From the NCBI RefSeq assembly GCF_037038585.1, contig NC_092523.1:33891501-33955500 (forward strand): a DNA stretch of 64,000 bases, in the 5' to 3' direction. Within the stretch, counting starts at the first letter, position 1, and every line of letters begins with the position of its first letter. The notes under the pieces are model-generated. The model saw nothing but the letters and a program-made list of their open reading frames with translations, was not told the origin of the DNA and ran no database searches. Of the stretch, positions 1 through 14,566 are shown piece by piece. The translations under genes were made by a program, and so were the position numbers. The DNA comes from Patagioenas fasciata. Its lineage: Eukaryota; Chordata; Aves; Columbiformes; Columbidae.

Positions 1-178
1 TTTGAGCCTGGGCTTTGCTATAAGCTAGTCTAATAAAGATAGCTAATACTGGACTTCAGCAAACAGTGGCATGCTTAACTTTCTAAGGTTAAGTCAGGTA
101 GTTCAAACGGATTGTACATTTCAGTTTTATTTGGCCACAGTGGAATGCCAACACACAGAATCAAAAGGAAGACAGTTG

Positions 179-195
179 TTTTTTTTTTTTTTTTT
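179..195 (+). repeat. Poly-T tract (17 T)
   Basis: Uninterrupted T17, overlapped by a spurious TTG-initiated frame. Confidence 0.95.
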
Positions 196-920
196 CCCCT
201 CCCTATATTTGTCACTGATGTAAATTCTAAAAGCTATATTCTCTTCTTGCTTTCATTGATAGAAATTTCATTCACTGGAGCTGGCAAGGTTACACACTGC
301 AATACTATGTATTTGAGAAGAGAATCAGCCTCCAGAAGTCCAAGTCAGCACTTGACTACCTTGGTTCTCAGGGAAATTTTTCAGCTGAAGGGAGAATGGG
401 TTGAGATAGACATGTTACTGGGGTTACTCCAGGGGAAAGGCTGATATTCTGTTCCCCCTCAATTACTGAACATGTACTTCAGTGCTTCCGTGGGGAGTTT
501 ACAATACAGATGTGTCTGGTAATAAGTCTGAAATAAATATGATGCCTGTTTTCTGAAAATATAACTGAATCACTGGACTCTGTGTGCGCATATTCTCTAC
601 TGTAGGTCTCACATAATGCCTCTTGAATCCCAACACGTGCTCATGTGCTCATTCTTATTGCATTTCTTGTTCTTGCCTTTACTGTCATAGTAACTGTTAA
701 GAACTGCAGCAAACTGGCAACAGTTACCTCCTACAGTTAGGAGAGCAGGGTGTTCTGAACATAATTATTTTAGACTGTAACATGAACTAATTACTGGTTT
801 ACCCTCTGAAATTAAGGATTAATTAAAACAAGTAAATACTTGGTACAAGATGGGGAATAGTTTATAGTCTGTTGTAGGAAAAAATAAATAGTAAGTCTTT
901 AAAGTCTTGTCTTCAAAGGG

Positions 921-953
921 TTGTTTTGTTTTTTGTTTTTTGGTTTTTTTTTT
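921..953 (+). repeat. T-rich simple repeat (GTTTT/GTTTTTT)
   Basis: Imperfect G-T-run units. Confidence 0.8.
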
Positions 954-1926
954 AGTACATGGATAAATGGAAACTTTAGAAAGAACATAATTAATGAGCT
1001 TGAAAAAAGGTGTGTGAAGTGTTTTTAACTAATCCTGCAAAAACCTGTGCTCGGGCATAACTTTGCTTAAATGAGCACCACTATTAAACTTGGCATTGAA
1101 TTAAGAAGGGGTTACTCAGGTGAGTAACTTTATGAGGAAGCATAAGTATTTAGAAAACACTGGCCTGTGTGTATGAAGAAAAGTTTCCTAAATCTTGTTT
1201 ACACTAAATCAAATTATTAAGGAAGAGATTACATTGAAAATAATCTGATTTATACATACAACTAATTTGTAACTTGCTAATTATAAAGACAGTTACAGCT
1301 TTTCACAGACCTGTAATAAGAAATTTCTGATTTTACAACAACCTACATTAATAAGTCTTTTGCTGGCACATTTATTGAGGAAAAAGGACACAGGATGAAA
1401 ATTCCACTGGAAAAAGGTCAGGGAGGCACAGAAGATACCTCCTGAAGAATATATAATTCACTGAAGACTTTCTTCCTCCTTTGCAAGAGAGGACTAGCAG
1501 AAATAAGGAGTATTTTAACACCACCAAAAAGGTAGACATGGTGGGGAAAACATCTTGCATCTCTGCCCCACTCTCTATTATATAAATATTTTTTCAGAAG
1601 ATAACTACAAATTGAACCTGTGGACTTGCAATTTAAAAAGTGCATTGGGAAATAGTAGGAAGGCCTAGAAAAACCTTCTCAACAAGTGGTATAACCTTCC
1701 TGACAGTCAGAAGGTTAGTAAAAGACACTGACCAAAGCAGAGAAATCAGTATCTCAAAGAAGTTTATCTCAGCAAGCGAGGAGTGTCTGATACTACAGAC
1801 TCCTTCATAGTCACAAGCATGGCTTCAGTAGATGCTCTTCTAGACACAGAAGCTGATGATGCAACTGGTAGGATCCTCTTTTATTTAATGTGCTTGACTT
1901 GTAATAAGCTTCATAGTTCTGGTTTG

Positions 1927-1944
1927 TTTTTTTTTTTTTTTTTT
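1927..1944 (+). repeat. Poly-T tract (18 T)
   Basis: Uninterrupted T18. Confidence 0.95.
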
Positions 1945-2579
1945 ATGGTGACTTTGTAATCTAACAGGCACCTGACACCAATTCAGTTCTGATGGGAACA
2001 GCTGTGATTTAATGCTGGCCTACACAAAGACTGAATTAGGTTTATGATGTCTGTGATCTTTTAACATTAGAACAAAGTTCAAGGGAACATTCAAGGCATA
2101 AGGATTTTGTCCATATCTTGATAGCATATTCATCCATCTTGAACTTCAAACTGATCTACTTTCTTTGATTAATTTTAAAAATGCTAAGAATAGCTCATTT
2201 AAAACATTTTGGTGTAAATCATCTTAATGTGTCTTGTTTTCCATCACTAATATTCATAGATCAGAAATAAGGTCATTCAATGAAAGTTCCACCTGGAAAA
2301 GATGAAATAACTAGCCTTAGGGAAGGTGGATTAAAGAACTACTAGTGCTCTTTGCAACAAGTGGAGTGTTTACTTGAAACTATCAACATTGCATCAGAGC
2401 ATATCAGAAAACTGAAGAGATCATTTAAAGTGATGTATCTGGTAAAACACAGAAATTCAGTGATGGCTAGTATCCTTATGCCTTCGTTGTTACCCACACC
2501 AATGAAAACAATGCATCAAGAACAAGGTGAGGGAGCATTTGTAAGTCTTTGACTATGGAGATTAGTTTACCATGTTGCA

Positions 2580-3160
2580 TTGAAATGCCAGTTAATGTGT
2601 ACCTATCATTTTGGTGACAGGGGAATTTGGGTGCTCAGTGATTGCAGGACTGGACCATTCTTAAGGTCAATGAAGAAAGCTCTCCTGAGTGGTGTTAGCC
2701 TTCTTTTCTTTCTCTTCCTTTTGAAACTTCTCTCAGCCTGGTGGGTTGCTTTTTCCTGGGTGCCTTATGTGCTGAGCTCCAAAGGAGCCCTGACCACCCC
2801 TTCAACAGATTCCTGTGTTGGAAGGGAGCCTCCAGCAGGCAAGAGAAGAGCCCCAGCAGTTCCACCCTCACTCTTCTGTACCCATCCTGTCTGCCAATGC
2901 CTGACACGAGTTGGGATAACACAGGGACTGGTGCCAAGCTGGTAACCAGCAACTGCCATATCAGGGCAGAAAGCTGCATTCGCTCCCTTCTCACCCACCT
3001 CTGTTCTGTGTTAGGTGTATTTAGGTTTTTGTACTTTTTGCAAGTTTCCCATGTCCTTGGCCCAAATATTTTGTTGCTAAAACTCCTTTTGCAACTAGAG
3101 AAGAAGATGGAGAGGAAGTCTGATGTTGCTGAGGCCCCAAGGCCCTAGAGCAGTGAAGTA
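2580..3160. other. GC-richer patch, unassigned (possible old repeat)
   Basis: Two + strand frames (from 2580 and 2741, neither with a convincing start) and two minus-strand frames are open here together. That reflects base composition rather than coding. The contrast with the AT-rich flanks suggests an inserted element, but I found no terminal repeats or target duplication. Just after it, 3186-3235 has a CACATGCTTAAACTTAAGTATGTG phrase resembling an ancient amniote repeat, and this is also a near-palindrome. Confidence 0.3.
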
Positions 3161-3426
3161 AAAGCTATTAATAACTTCACCAGGACTGGACACATGCTTA
3201 AACTTAAGTATGTGTTAACTACTTTTCTGAATGAGATGGCAATGAAAAAGGGGAAAAAACCCCAATGTTCATAGGCTAAATCTGCCTCAGCTGCATTAGG
3301 TCCAAACCATTCTGTAAAGGCAGCTCTGTGAATGCTCAAAAGAATAATGAACTCAGGAGTAATACTTGACAGAATCTGTAAGATCAGTGAAGTCACTTGG
3401 GGAAGAACTAAAGAACACAGCTACTC

Positions 3427-3449
3427 TTTTTTTTTTTTTTTTTTTTTTT
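3427..3449 (+). repeat. Poly-T tract (23 T)
   Basis: Uninterrupted T23. Could be the A-tail of a minus-strand retroposed sequence, but nothing recognisable adjoins it. Confidence 0.95.
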
Positions 3450-5573
3450 AAATTCAATATTTGTTAAACAGTACAGCCATTGCAGAATTGGGGGATTGGA
3501 TCTTTCAGCAGAAATTTTATTTTGGAGGCTTTTCAAACTGGCCCTGAGTGTTGGCTTGAGCAGCATAAGAATCTAGTTGAAGAGTGCATTTTTCTGGAAT
3601 ATACATTTTTAAATATAATAATGGAACTGTATTTTGATGAGATTGGAGATCTCATCAGCCTTTTCAGAATATGATTGTTCTTGATGATGTTTTGTTTTAT
3701 AATTGTAAAATGATAACGTTAAATGGTCTATTAAAGATTTATTTATATAATAAATGAAGCTCCTGTTGTGAATTTGGACTAATGGAATCATTGTTTTTGT
3801 CACAGGTGATCCTTGGACTTCTTTTTGTGCCTCGACAGAAAATGGGTAGTCTGACAAATATTTGACTCAAGGGAGATAACTTGTAGAAGATCAAGTTGCA
3901 GCACGAATTCAGGGTTCTGCTGAAAAATGAGATGTTGATGACAATGAACGTTTATTTCAGATATGAATAACTTCCAGTATTAAAAATGGTAAGCTGTTTG
4001 GAAGAAGGGAGTGGAGATCCTGAATTTTGCCAATTGTTGAACAAAACTCACATAAAAATGCAGTTCAAATAAAGCTGTTCTTCAGAATTATTTTGGTTGA
4101 ATAATTTACTGAATCAAAGGTTTACTTCAGAAACCTGTTTAAATGGCACTGTGCTGTCAGTGACCAAAGGTAAAGGTGAGTATTTAAAATAATTAATACT
4201 CTATTCTTACTAGTATGTCTGTCAAACTCATCTGTTTTTTTTCTTTCTGCAAGATTCTGCATTCTGAAGTTTTTAGAGGCACTACTGTCTCTAGTTTGCT
4301 ACTGCCGGTGGACAGTGGTACTGAGATGCTATAGTGTTTGCTGACTCTTCTAGGTTATTTTTTGAAGACTTCTCCCTTTTCCGATTAAGTTTTTTATCTT
4401 TTATTAGCAATTTCTAATCTGTTTCTTTTCTTACCTCTTTTCTGTTTCTTTTTACAATATCTCCTTTTCTGTCATGTTGTTACATAGATATTTTATGTCT
4501 TTCTAGCATGAGACAATATCAGCAAGTCTAGTTTAGTGACAGGGAATGCTACTGACAATAGGCATCCAGTGCTGATATGACAATGTCCATTCTGTCAGTG
4601 AGGCTTGCTTTCCTAGAGCAATAAAAATGTTGCAGTGTAAATTCAATGCTATGCATCACAGTTTAATTTTGCAACCTCAATGAGAACCTTGTCACTCTTG
4701 CTGTTGGCAGTTTTTCTTCTACTCACATCTCTGAGCTGCCTCAAATTCCACATTTTCCTGAGAAGCAATTACCAACATCTGTTTCAGGAAGACAAGTTAA
4801 CATGACTTGTTAATGTTTTAACATTTGCCTATTTAACAAACAAATAAACGTGTAGTTAAGTAATGCTTGGGACTATAATACAAATGTTTCTACTAAAAAA
4901 GTGTTCTTTCAAAATCCAGCCTTCCTAAAATCACAAAGATGGGCAGTATTACAGTTCAGTGGGATAACCAAGGTTACTCCTTTACATGACAGAATTAAGG
5001 TCTGATTATGTTCTTAATTTTAAGAATGGATAAAAGATACAAAAAAACTTTACCAATAACCTTGAATTCAGGTGATAACTATGCCGCAATCTTCTTAATA
5101 TTTTCTTTTTCAAGTAGAGCAGAAACTAAAGTTAGTCTGTTTACACCTTTCAAATAGTGACTCAGTAGCTTCTAAATAGTGTTGTGGTGTAGACAGGTAA
5201 ATGTACAGAACTTTATGTCCTGTAGTTTTGTCTTTTTAAGTGAAGTTTGTTATCCATAAAGAGAAGGCAGACTTGAAGACACACCTGGCATTAGAAGATT
5301 TTTAGCTCATTCTTTTCATTTTACATCTGATCTAATACAGTGTCAGGTCATATAGTTAGATATGTTTTTTGAAGGATAGTTGTTACCTTATTGATCATCA
5401 TAAAAATGCAGCTCTTGATATCTCAGAGTCCTATACTTGAGTTGAGGACTTGAATTAGGTTGTCTGGGTTGGGGGAGAGGGCTCAGTTTTTTATCATGGT
5501 GGATGCCTCATCTTTCCGTTGCTAGAATTCTGAGATCTAATCTCCCCTAACTCCTAAGGTCCCCTGCTCTCTT

Positions 5574-5646
5574 AAAACAAAAACAAAAATAATAAATAAA
5601 TAAATACCACCAACAACAAAAAACACACCAAAAAAAAAAAGGGGGG
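5574..5646 (+). repeat. A-rich compound simple repeat (AAAC, AAAT, CAA) ending in A11-G6
   Basis: AAAC, AATA and CAA units, then an A run and a G run. Composition only; no element body is recognisable beside it. Confidence 0.9.
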
Positions 5647-7114
5647 AGAAGAGAAACAGCTGATTTCAAATCCTGCTGTGTGTGACCAGGCACTGGAATT
5701 CTCTATTCAAATATAATACTAACCAGGTGGAAAGTTTTATAGACAGTTTCAGACCGATTATATTTTGTTTTCCTGCCTACACCCTTAAACAGACTATTTA
5801 GCTATCTTTGTTCTGTAAATTGGGCAGTATATGTAATTTTTATTTAGGCCTACAGAAACCCCATTCTACATGACGTGTACACATAATCCTAGATGCAGTG
5901 TTGAAATATAAAATCTCTTTAAATTGTATTGCGTTGACTTTGCTTTTGAGGTGCAGATGCAAGGTTAGCAAAATTCACTGATCTTCAGGGAGAGGCAACC
6001 AAACAGAGGTATCCTGCCCCTTGGTGCTTGATATCAAGTGAGGTCAGTTGGAAATGTTGCTTTTGTTAGTCAGCCATTGCAGCTGCATGCCAGTGTTAGC
6101 CCCCTGTGGTTATAGTGCAGCAGTCAATATGACATTTAGCCAGACAAGGTGGCCAGCTCCATAGCCACTGGCCAAACTGATGTACGAGCATGAGTACAGG
6201 GATCAGCCTTGAAAACTGCTATCCATTCACACCCTAGAGAAATTTCAGCAGATACCTGCCTTTGTGTGTTTTGGGAAGAATAATGAATGCTCTTTCCCAC
6301 CTGGGTAGTAGCTATGGATTTCACTCTATGTTCCTGTTTTGCAAACTGAGCGATGAGCAGTTTTCTACTCCATAGTCTTGGTGGGTTTTTTTTGTTTGTT
6401 TGTTCATTTTTCAGACACATTCCTTTACCTGTCTGTGTTCGATAAAAAAGAACTGATTTCATTTTCAGTGGTGAAAGAGTATTCTTAACCCAATACAGTT
6501 AAGGTATGGACAATTTAATGTTAGAGCTAGTGAAAGGAAAGCACCTCTTTATGTAAATATACCTCATTAACAGCCACTATTTGCTGCTTCAGTCAAACAT
6601 CACAAAGCCACTTGTAAAATGACGAATGGCAGTACTTTTTATTTTCCTTCAGCACTCTGGATATTTTTTTTTTTAGTAATAGCATCCACAGACCCATTTT
6701 GAAAGACTAGATATTGTGGAAAATATGAGACTTACATATCATGAAGAATCAAAATTTGCGTACATGCAGATGAATTGGTTACTTTAGCTGTGTTGTTTCA
6801 TTTTGGATGAAAAATGGCCTATAAATTAAAAAAAACACCTACTTTTATTAATAGTTTACATGTATTAAACATTAATATGTTTGTCTTAATTATAGTAATT
6901 ATTTACATTAAAGTTATGTCTCCAGAATATCTCTGGCTGTGTAATTCTAGGGTCTGCCCTGTGTAATTTGCATCCTGTAATGACTAAACCTAATATACAG
7001 GTTCACATAATTACAGGTTACTTTACAAAGCCTAGGTTCTTCTCCACATTTCTGTTATTCCACGTTACATCTCCCAACATTCCCTGAATCCATTGCTGAA
7101 TCAGTTCTTGCTTA

Positions 7115-7240
7115 AAACAAAGGATTGAAAGGGACCTTCTTGATCATCAAGTCCAATTTACAAGTGTAATAGGTGTACACAGAAATCTTTTCAGAATCAC
7201 TCTTCACCTTAAGGTATAGCTTTCTTCTTATTCCATCTTA
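7115..7240 (-). mobile_element. Strongly diverged CR1-like 3' fragment
   Basis: On the + strand the block AGGATTGAAAGGGACCTTCTTGATCATCAAGTCCAATT matches in order the reverse complement of the CR1 3' region (ggaagggacct...gatcat..agtccaa). Further similarity, such as a CACCTTAAGGTA...TTCTTCTTATTCC stretch, is weak. It is probably an old insertion. The outer limits are guesses. Confidence 0.6.
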
Positions 7241-10200
7241 AGAAGGGTATTCTCACTACCTAAACGTATTTTCCATCAGTTTATATGTTTTTGCTATTGT
7301 ACTGATGTTACTTAACATTACTGAACATGTCTCTATTATTGTAATGAGCGAGAATAAACACATCATTGCTTGGCTGTCATTTTGCTAGTCCAAAAAAAAG
7401 CAGATAACAAATTCTATTAGTCTATCTGCAAAATAACCTTTCCTCTTCTGCGAGAGGGCACTACCCCCAGGAATGTGCCTCATCTCTGGAAATACATTCC
7501 TTAAAAGCAAAATCCTGGTTTTACTGAAATCAATAGCAAACCTCTTAGAGAGGTCAGTGCCTGTCTCCTTTCACTTTTTTGGCTACAATACTTACCCATG
7601 AAGGCTGCTATACTGCTGACAGTCTTAAGCTCAAAATGTGGTAAGCAAAGAAGTCTTTATCATAACTTTGGACTCAGAACAGGGTTTTGGTTGGATCACT
7701 GATATCCTTGCAATAAAGTTGATTACAGATCAGGGTCATGAGTGCCTGATCTGCATATCCTGAGGTCGGTGCATCACATAAAGCTGCTTACAATTTAATG
7801 TATGGTAGGTATGCAAGCTATGAAGTCTGAGAATTGATGCTTCAAGAACACCCATGGGAATAAAGAAAGCAGAAGAGACTGCCTACTACTGCAATGCTGT
7901 CATTTCTAGGTTGTTTTTTGTTGTTGTTTAGCAAATGAATATTATGTTACTTAGGTCAAGGATGGTTTTCTTGTACTAGAGTTGCCTGGTCAGATGACAT
8001 CAGTTTATCCTTGATGTTACCTTTGTCCTCGTCTGCTTTCTACAAACTTGTAGTTCTTTAGTATGTTCATTAAGCAGAATAAATTTCAGATTTGGGGTTT
8101 TGTTGCTGTAGCCTCATTGTATAGATTTTCTAATGATTCTGTTTCCAAATATGACATCATTATATATGTATGATGTTCCTTTGGAAATTTCTCTTACCAA
8201 TCTGACAGTCTTCAACCACTGTCTTTTCCATTCTTTTGATTTTTTTTTCCCTTGCCTAAAGAAACATACTGTTGACAATCTGCAGTGCTTCATAAACCCA
8301 TCTCATTCTCCCTTCCTGATGATGTAAGAAATTTCAAGACCTGTTGCTAAGGATTTTCTTAGCATTGGCTGTGTCTTGTTTTGGGGAAATACAGAAACAC
8401 ATATATATTAAAACATATGTAAATCCTACTGGTTTTTACCATGTTGAAGAAGATACTCATACCAAAGGTTGCTTCGTTTTCTGGGGTACTTTGGTTCTAC
8501 GAATTTACAGATACAGATGCATCTAGAAACATTTCCTCTAATTATCTGGATATTTTTACAGTAAATACCTTTTCATTTTCCTCTTTTTTTTTTTTTTCAT
8601 TAATGCAGCATCCATTGGCACATTGTAACTCGTATTTTTATGTATTTTTTGTGAATATACACACTGTAGAAATGATAGTCTCTCATATGTAGGAGAACAG
8701 TATTCAACATGTCTGACAGGAAGGAAGGACAATAATGTTTCCGTATCTTTCACCTAAACACAGGTGGTGAGTTTAGTTCATGGTATAAATTTGATCAGTT
8801 TTAGTGCTTCTGTAATTCATGCTTATTGAAACAGCTCCAACAGGGACTTTTGTATTGGTGTCACATAAACATAGCTCTCACTGGCCAAGCTTATTGAACC
8901 CATTCTGCATCCTGTAAGCATCCAGGACATGATCCAGAGTAATCTGCATAATGTTGAGTAAAACAGTTTTTCATCTCCTCTGCTAAGTATGGAGAAGATG
9001 GCAGAACCAATTTTGTGTCTTAGCATATATTAAATACCTAATGTAGAACTTAAAATGCAGTCACATTTTCCTGTAGCAAAGGTTTTCAAACACTGTTTTT
9101 AGCAAATAATTGGATATTTCTTTTACAAATTTGTCAATGTCCTGCTCCTGCTTTTTGCAGCTCTTGTCCTGATCCCTTTTTCTCTTGCTCATTCAGTGCA
9201 TCTCACTACTGGGAATCTCTGCAGTGTGTGGTAAGATTGTCAACTATGAACATTTTGTTAGTTGCTAGAAATTTTCATAGTTTTTATGGGATAATACTTG
9301 TCTTGCTCATAGACACTCTCCTCCAACAGTATCTACCTAACATACCAACTTTTGTTCAATTATTTTTGGACATACCTAGGAATTTGTCCTGCTTCTGTTC
9401 ATCATACTTTTGCACTTTTTCTTTGGATGACCTGTACCCACTGAGTCTTATGCTGAAGATGGCATAAAGATTACGACTACTGTATTGAAGAATAACTTTG
9501 CACTATCCTTGTTAAACTCTTTGCTGCTGAAGTTGTTTGTTTTCTTTTTTCCCCTGCATTTTTCCATTGAGGGTAGATCTGACAGGTTTTGTCAGAAAGG
9601 CTCTTGTTTTAGAGTTGTTCTTTACTTGTGTCTCTCCCTTATGGGATCTATTACACAGTCTGTGAAAGCTGGTTTTAGTACACTCCATAATAATAGAATA
9701 CTGAGATGTTGCACTGTTCTTAGGGGCATTATGAATACTAGCATTTTAAAAGGACGTTGAGTGCTGCTTCTGCAATTATTCCTGGTAGGAATTTCTAGTG
9801 CATACCTAGTGACAACCTGGGGTAGATTGTATGATTGTACCAGTCTTGCCCTTGCACCTTGTTAATACTGCTTGCAGCAATCATTATCTAAAAAATGCCC
9901 GAAAGATAAGGCTGTATCTGACAAACATGTAAACGCAGGCGTATGAAGTGAGGAGAGGGGGAAAGAAGCAAATAAGCTAAGTTGAAGCAACCTAGTGGAC
10001 ATAGAATTTACAATCTGCTTGTTGTTGGTTCCTATTTTGTACTGTGGTATCCAATTTGTCACAACAGTGATGCGTCCCTTCATTGTGGGCTTTCCTAGTG
10101 GGTCTTCCTTCTCTTTTACTTTTCTCAAGCTATTGCAGCGATGGGGCTTTGCTACCAGAATGCTTACTGGAGTCTAGCTGCCTGAGAACATCTTTCTTGT

Positions 10201-13200
10201 GTAGACGTAACTTCACAGACTACCAGGAAGCAGTGAATTGGTTTATAAGATCTTTTGCTTATATTCAGTTATTTATATTATCTCCTGTCTCTATATTTAC
10301 TCAGAAAACTTTCTTGATCAGATTCAAATTTCAGAGAGATTTCACCTGTTTCTGGTTTTTGAATTGGTGACCGTTCGTTGTGATGACTGGGCAAATAAAT
10401 CTCAAAATAATTAATTTGTTTGTGTCGTTTTTTTATCTATTCTCATACAGAGGTATAAGTAATAGAATTTCCAGTGGTAACATTGAGTGGCAACTCCAGT
10501 ATACGTTTCATTTAACCTAAAACCCATTCTGAAAACATTTAATAACATTATTTTAAGATTTTGTTTTGTAGGAGCATTTCTACATATGCATGTGCTGAAT
10601 ACAAATGTAGTATGGAATCAAGTACTTTTTCTAGAAAGATTAAAAAGGAAACTTTTAGTATATTGGAATGTTACTGGAAATAACTGTCTAATAATCATCT
10701 ACAAATTCAAATAATATTATGCCTTCTATATTTAGAAACTCCGAGTCTCTACTGAGGTAAGAAGAGAGTCAGATGAGCTGAAAAGTTTGAAAAGCAGCAT
10801 AACTGAAGAAGTTAGGTTAACATGTCAGCTATAGTAGTGCACATATGAGGCAGTTATCCTAAAAGCAACCTTCATCTCACAGCTAGAAGTGTGGAATTAG
10901 TTATTAGAAGTAAGCTACTATCTTTGCATGTGTACCTACATGGTTCCTTAGGGCTCGAGTCCCTTCTCAGGCTTAAAAGCCCCACAGTCCACTCAGTGAG
11001 TACAGCTGTAGTAATAGCACAACTCCTGGTGGACAGAAAGGGCCTCACTGCAAACATTCAGTCATACAAGGTGATTTTAGTCTACAGGTTGTCATTCAGC
11101 TAGCAGCCTCAAAATGGTGCTGTTCTCCTCATGCTTTCTTGCTTTCTTTTATTTCTCTTGCTCATGGAAAAGAAATTGGACCCTTCAGAGCCCAGAACAT
11201 TTTAGGTTGGGTTTTCCTGCAGTTAGCGTCACTTGATAAGTATCCTGGTTTTTATAAGTACCCTGACTTATTTGCCCTGAAATTAGTTATTCAGCTTAGT
11301 TTTTAGCTCCGACTTGGAATTCTTCTCAGCTACCATGCAAAACAGTACAGCTACTTCAATAATACTTCTGTGATTTTCTTAGGAAGATTAACTGACAAAT
11401 GTTCTTTGCTTCTTGCTGTTTCAAGTTCTGATTTGTATTATGGCCACTGGAAAAAAAAAGGTCTACTTGGACTTAAGCTGTTTAAACCAGTATGTAATAC
11501 TTCGTTCATTGTCCAGACAGATTATTTATTTTAATGAGTCAGCATTGCCTTCAAATTCCATGGTGTACTGGCACTGTTCTGAAAAGGGGGACTGCGGAAA
11601 ACAGGATTAATATGAGTCTTGAAATTAGTTTCAGTTAAGTGGAGCAAATGGTAGAATAATTTTGAACCTAAAACTTGGAGGGACCTGAAATTTCTATTTG
11701 CTAGTTTTGTGAATTCAGAAAAAAATCAATGCAAGTTTCCACTGCTAACCAATTACTTTTACTTGTACAGCTAACTATTGTTTGGGACTAAACTGTTTTC
11801 TCTGATATACCATAAAGCCCTTTGAGCAGTACATTATACAAACTATCGAGACCAAAAAATAGGCAACAGAAGTGTGTAATGAAATAAGAAGAGTAAGGCC
11901 TCTTTAAGTATGGAACAAAAAATTCCAATGATAGATTTTTCAAAATTCTAGTATTAGAAAGATCTGGACTCAGCTGTAGTTAAAAGTAGTGACTCTCTTT
12001 TAAGGTCCTGTGTGCTCCCTGGACATAATTCTGCTCAAACCTAATTAGACACAAGGCCTTTGACTTTGGAACTGCAGATGCCAGGGATGCCAAAAGATGT
12101 TATAGATACTCAGTTTTCAGAGCTTGTGAAGTTCTCTAAGAGCCTGTAATACTTTGTGACTGAGATTTGGACAGTGCAAAAAATTAGTCCAGGACAAGCA
12201 GCATACTAGATAACATGCTGATTTAAGATATAGATGGAAAATGCAGTTACATACAGGCATGCTGTAGGCAGAGTTAATAATATATTTCATGAAGAAAGAC
12301 TAGGGTGACCTCTGATTCCCTTCTATACAAACTGGAATAGGAAGATGACTTTAAGTTCAATTTTTTTCAACTGAAGTAGTGCTCAGCATAAATTTGAAAG
12401 TATTTTCCAAGAAATTGATGTATCGTCTGGAATTGACTGCAATCTGTTTTATTTTGACCTATACTGTTTGTATATTTGTTAACATTTCTTTGAGGCATAT
12501 GTAGTGATAAGTAATTTATTCTCAACTGAAAATCTTATGTTGCAACTGTGTCTCTCTTGTTACAACTACTGTTGCAGTATTGTAAAAGCCCAGTTCCTAA
12601 TCCATTTTTGGACTTCACTTTTTGAATGATACTGGCTTGTGCGTAACACCCCAGTTCTGCTGTTGAATTTACCTGTACTGATGCTTTGTTATGTTCCCAT
12701 GAACAGTTCCCAGCTTCATTCTGGAACAGTCTTTTTTTTCTCAGCAGGGCAGTCAGTGATTCTTTATTTGAAATAACTGTCCAGGGAATGTAATATTCTA
12801 CAGCACCTATGTGCCATGTGCCTCACTATGACTGCAGCTTTTCTGTCAATTCTTTCACTATGTCCTTGATGTTATCTCATCCATCTTGCTATTTTCTGTC
12901 ACTGCTTTCTTCAGTGCCTCGTCATATTTTCTGAATTTGTATCATGTTCTTAGCTATTACATAGATGCCTGTAGTATCCCTGAATTAGTCTCTTAGTTCT
13001 TTTGTGGAAGTATGCCACTATTCCATAGTTGACTTTATCCCCAAAAGAATAGGAAGAAATGTGTAATAGTGTGCCTAGTCTAGCTGATTCTTCATCTTTT
13101 TTTTTCCTTATCCAGAATAGTTAATTTGTTTTCACCACCTATTTGATCTTAAATGCTTGTGGTTATGTGCATGGACTCTTCTTATTTCTTAATACCTATG

Positions 13201-14566
13201 TTAGGATCTTCTAGATCAATACAAGTTGTTGTTGGGAGGATAACTTAGGGCTATGCTATTAACCTTTGTTGTGACAAATTCATACGACTATGGTTCTTCC
13301 CTTTCTAGGTGTATTTCTGAGTCCAATCCATGTTTCTGAAATGTGTATTTTAAGGGAGTATGTGAATCATTACAAATGTACAATGCTCAGGAATGCCCTT
13401 AGCCCCTCAAAGAATTTCAGATACTGCACAATTAGATTTATTTCAGTGATGGATGCTTTTCTTCAGAGCATGCCTAGTTTAGCATATTTAAGCTCAGCAA
13501 AAAGAAATCTTTTCTGCTCCAGTGGCACTGTAGAACTTTTCGAGAAAAAGTATTAAGAACCGTTCTTATTCTGGACTGTTGCTTCCACTAAGGTAATCTC
13601 ACCTTGGGCTTTTTGAATCCCTTCACATCTTACAAGCACAATGTCAGACTACCAGGCTACCTTATCTGAGGGAGACCTGTTATCACTATAAAGTGAGGAT
13701 CCATAATCATGCAATACACTGGCTTCAGTCTGATTGAGGTTGATCGAAAGAAGATTGAGAGATACATTCTCTAAATACAGTCGAGGATAATAAGTTTCTC
13801 TGAATTCCAAGATTTATATGTGATTTATTTTACAGTACTTTAGAGCTGAGGCAGAAATTTGTGAATCTACCTTTTGGGTAAGTCATCTATTCTGAATATG
13901 GCAGATTGTGATATTTTTTACATTTGTGATCCATTACTTCAACACTTGTGTCTGTATATAGACCCAGTTGTGCAGGCTGTTGTATATATTCCATGTGTAT
14001 AATTATATACATTTATTTCTGACTTTCAAGTTTGATACTGTCCCTGCTCTTTTGTGAGTGGTCTATGAGTCTGTCAGTATGCAATTCAGTCTTAATTTTC
14101 CCATAAATTTTTAAAACAATTTTTGTGCAGCTTGTGAAATTCTGAAAATGTACCTTGCATGTAGCAATAATGATAACTTTAGAACACTTGAGTTTTTCTC
14201 CAAAAATCCTTCCATATAAATGTCTTTTGTTCACAAAAGTGTTTTATTCAGAGAATATATGTACAATACACCTTTGAAAATGAATTATAGGATTAGGTGT
14301 TCTTTCGTGATCATGTACTCATGCAATTTCCTACTTAATTTTGCACAGCTGTTTTTGAATTAGATGGTACAGTGAAGATAAACATTAGAAGATGTTTGGT
14401 TTGTTTTTCTCTGGAATTGTTCCAAACATAACATTTTGAGAGGCATCAGTTAGAAGGCAAAGTTAGTGGAGTTCACAAGACTGTGACTCACCTGACCTGT
14501 TGGGTTCCACAACAGCAGTTTTTTCAGGATAACTGTAATGAAACGTTTGTTACTGCATTACGGGTA
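7241..14566. other. Non-coding DNA, nothing recognised
   Basis: AT-rich throughout. Open frames of 60-95 codons occur at about the chance rate and show no family similarity. No CR1 ends, LTR ends or tandem arrays were seen. Confidence 0.6.

Larger units (their letters stand above)
1..7114. other. Non-coding DNA, presumed MTNR1A intron 1 (or upstream region)
   Basis: Apart from the T-tracts, the GC-richer patch at 2.58-3.16 kb and the A-rich tract at 5.6 kb, I see no exon, CpG island or RNA gene. The short frames present are uncoordinated, mostly non-ATG, and AT-rich in codon use. Confidence 0.6.

Noticed and set aside
11660..11700. Possible CR1 end (CTTGGAGGGACCTG)
   Set aside because: Only about ten bases match, with no flanking CR1 blocks.
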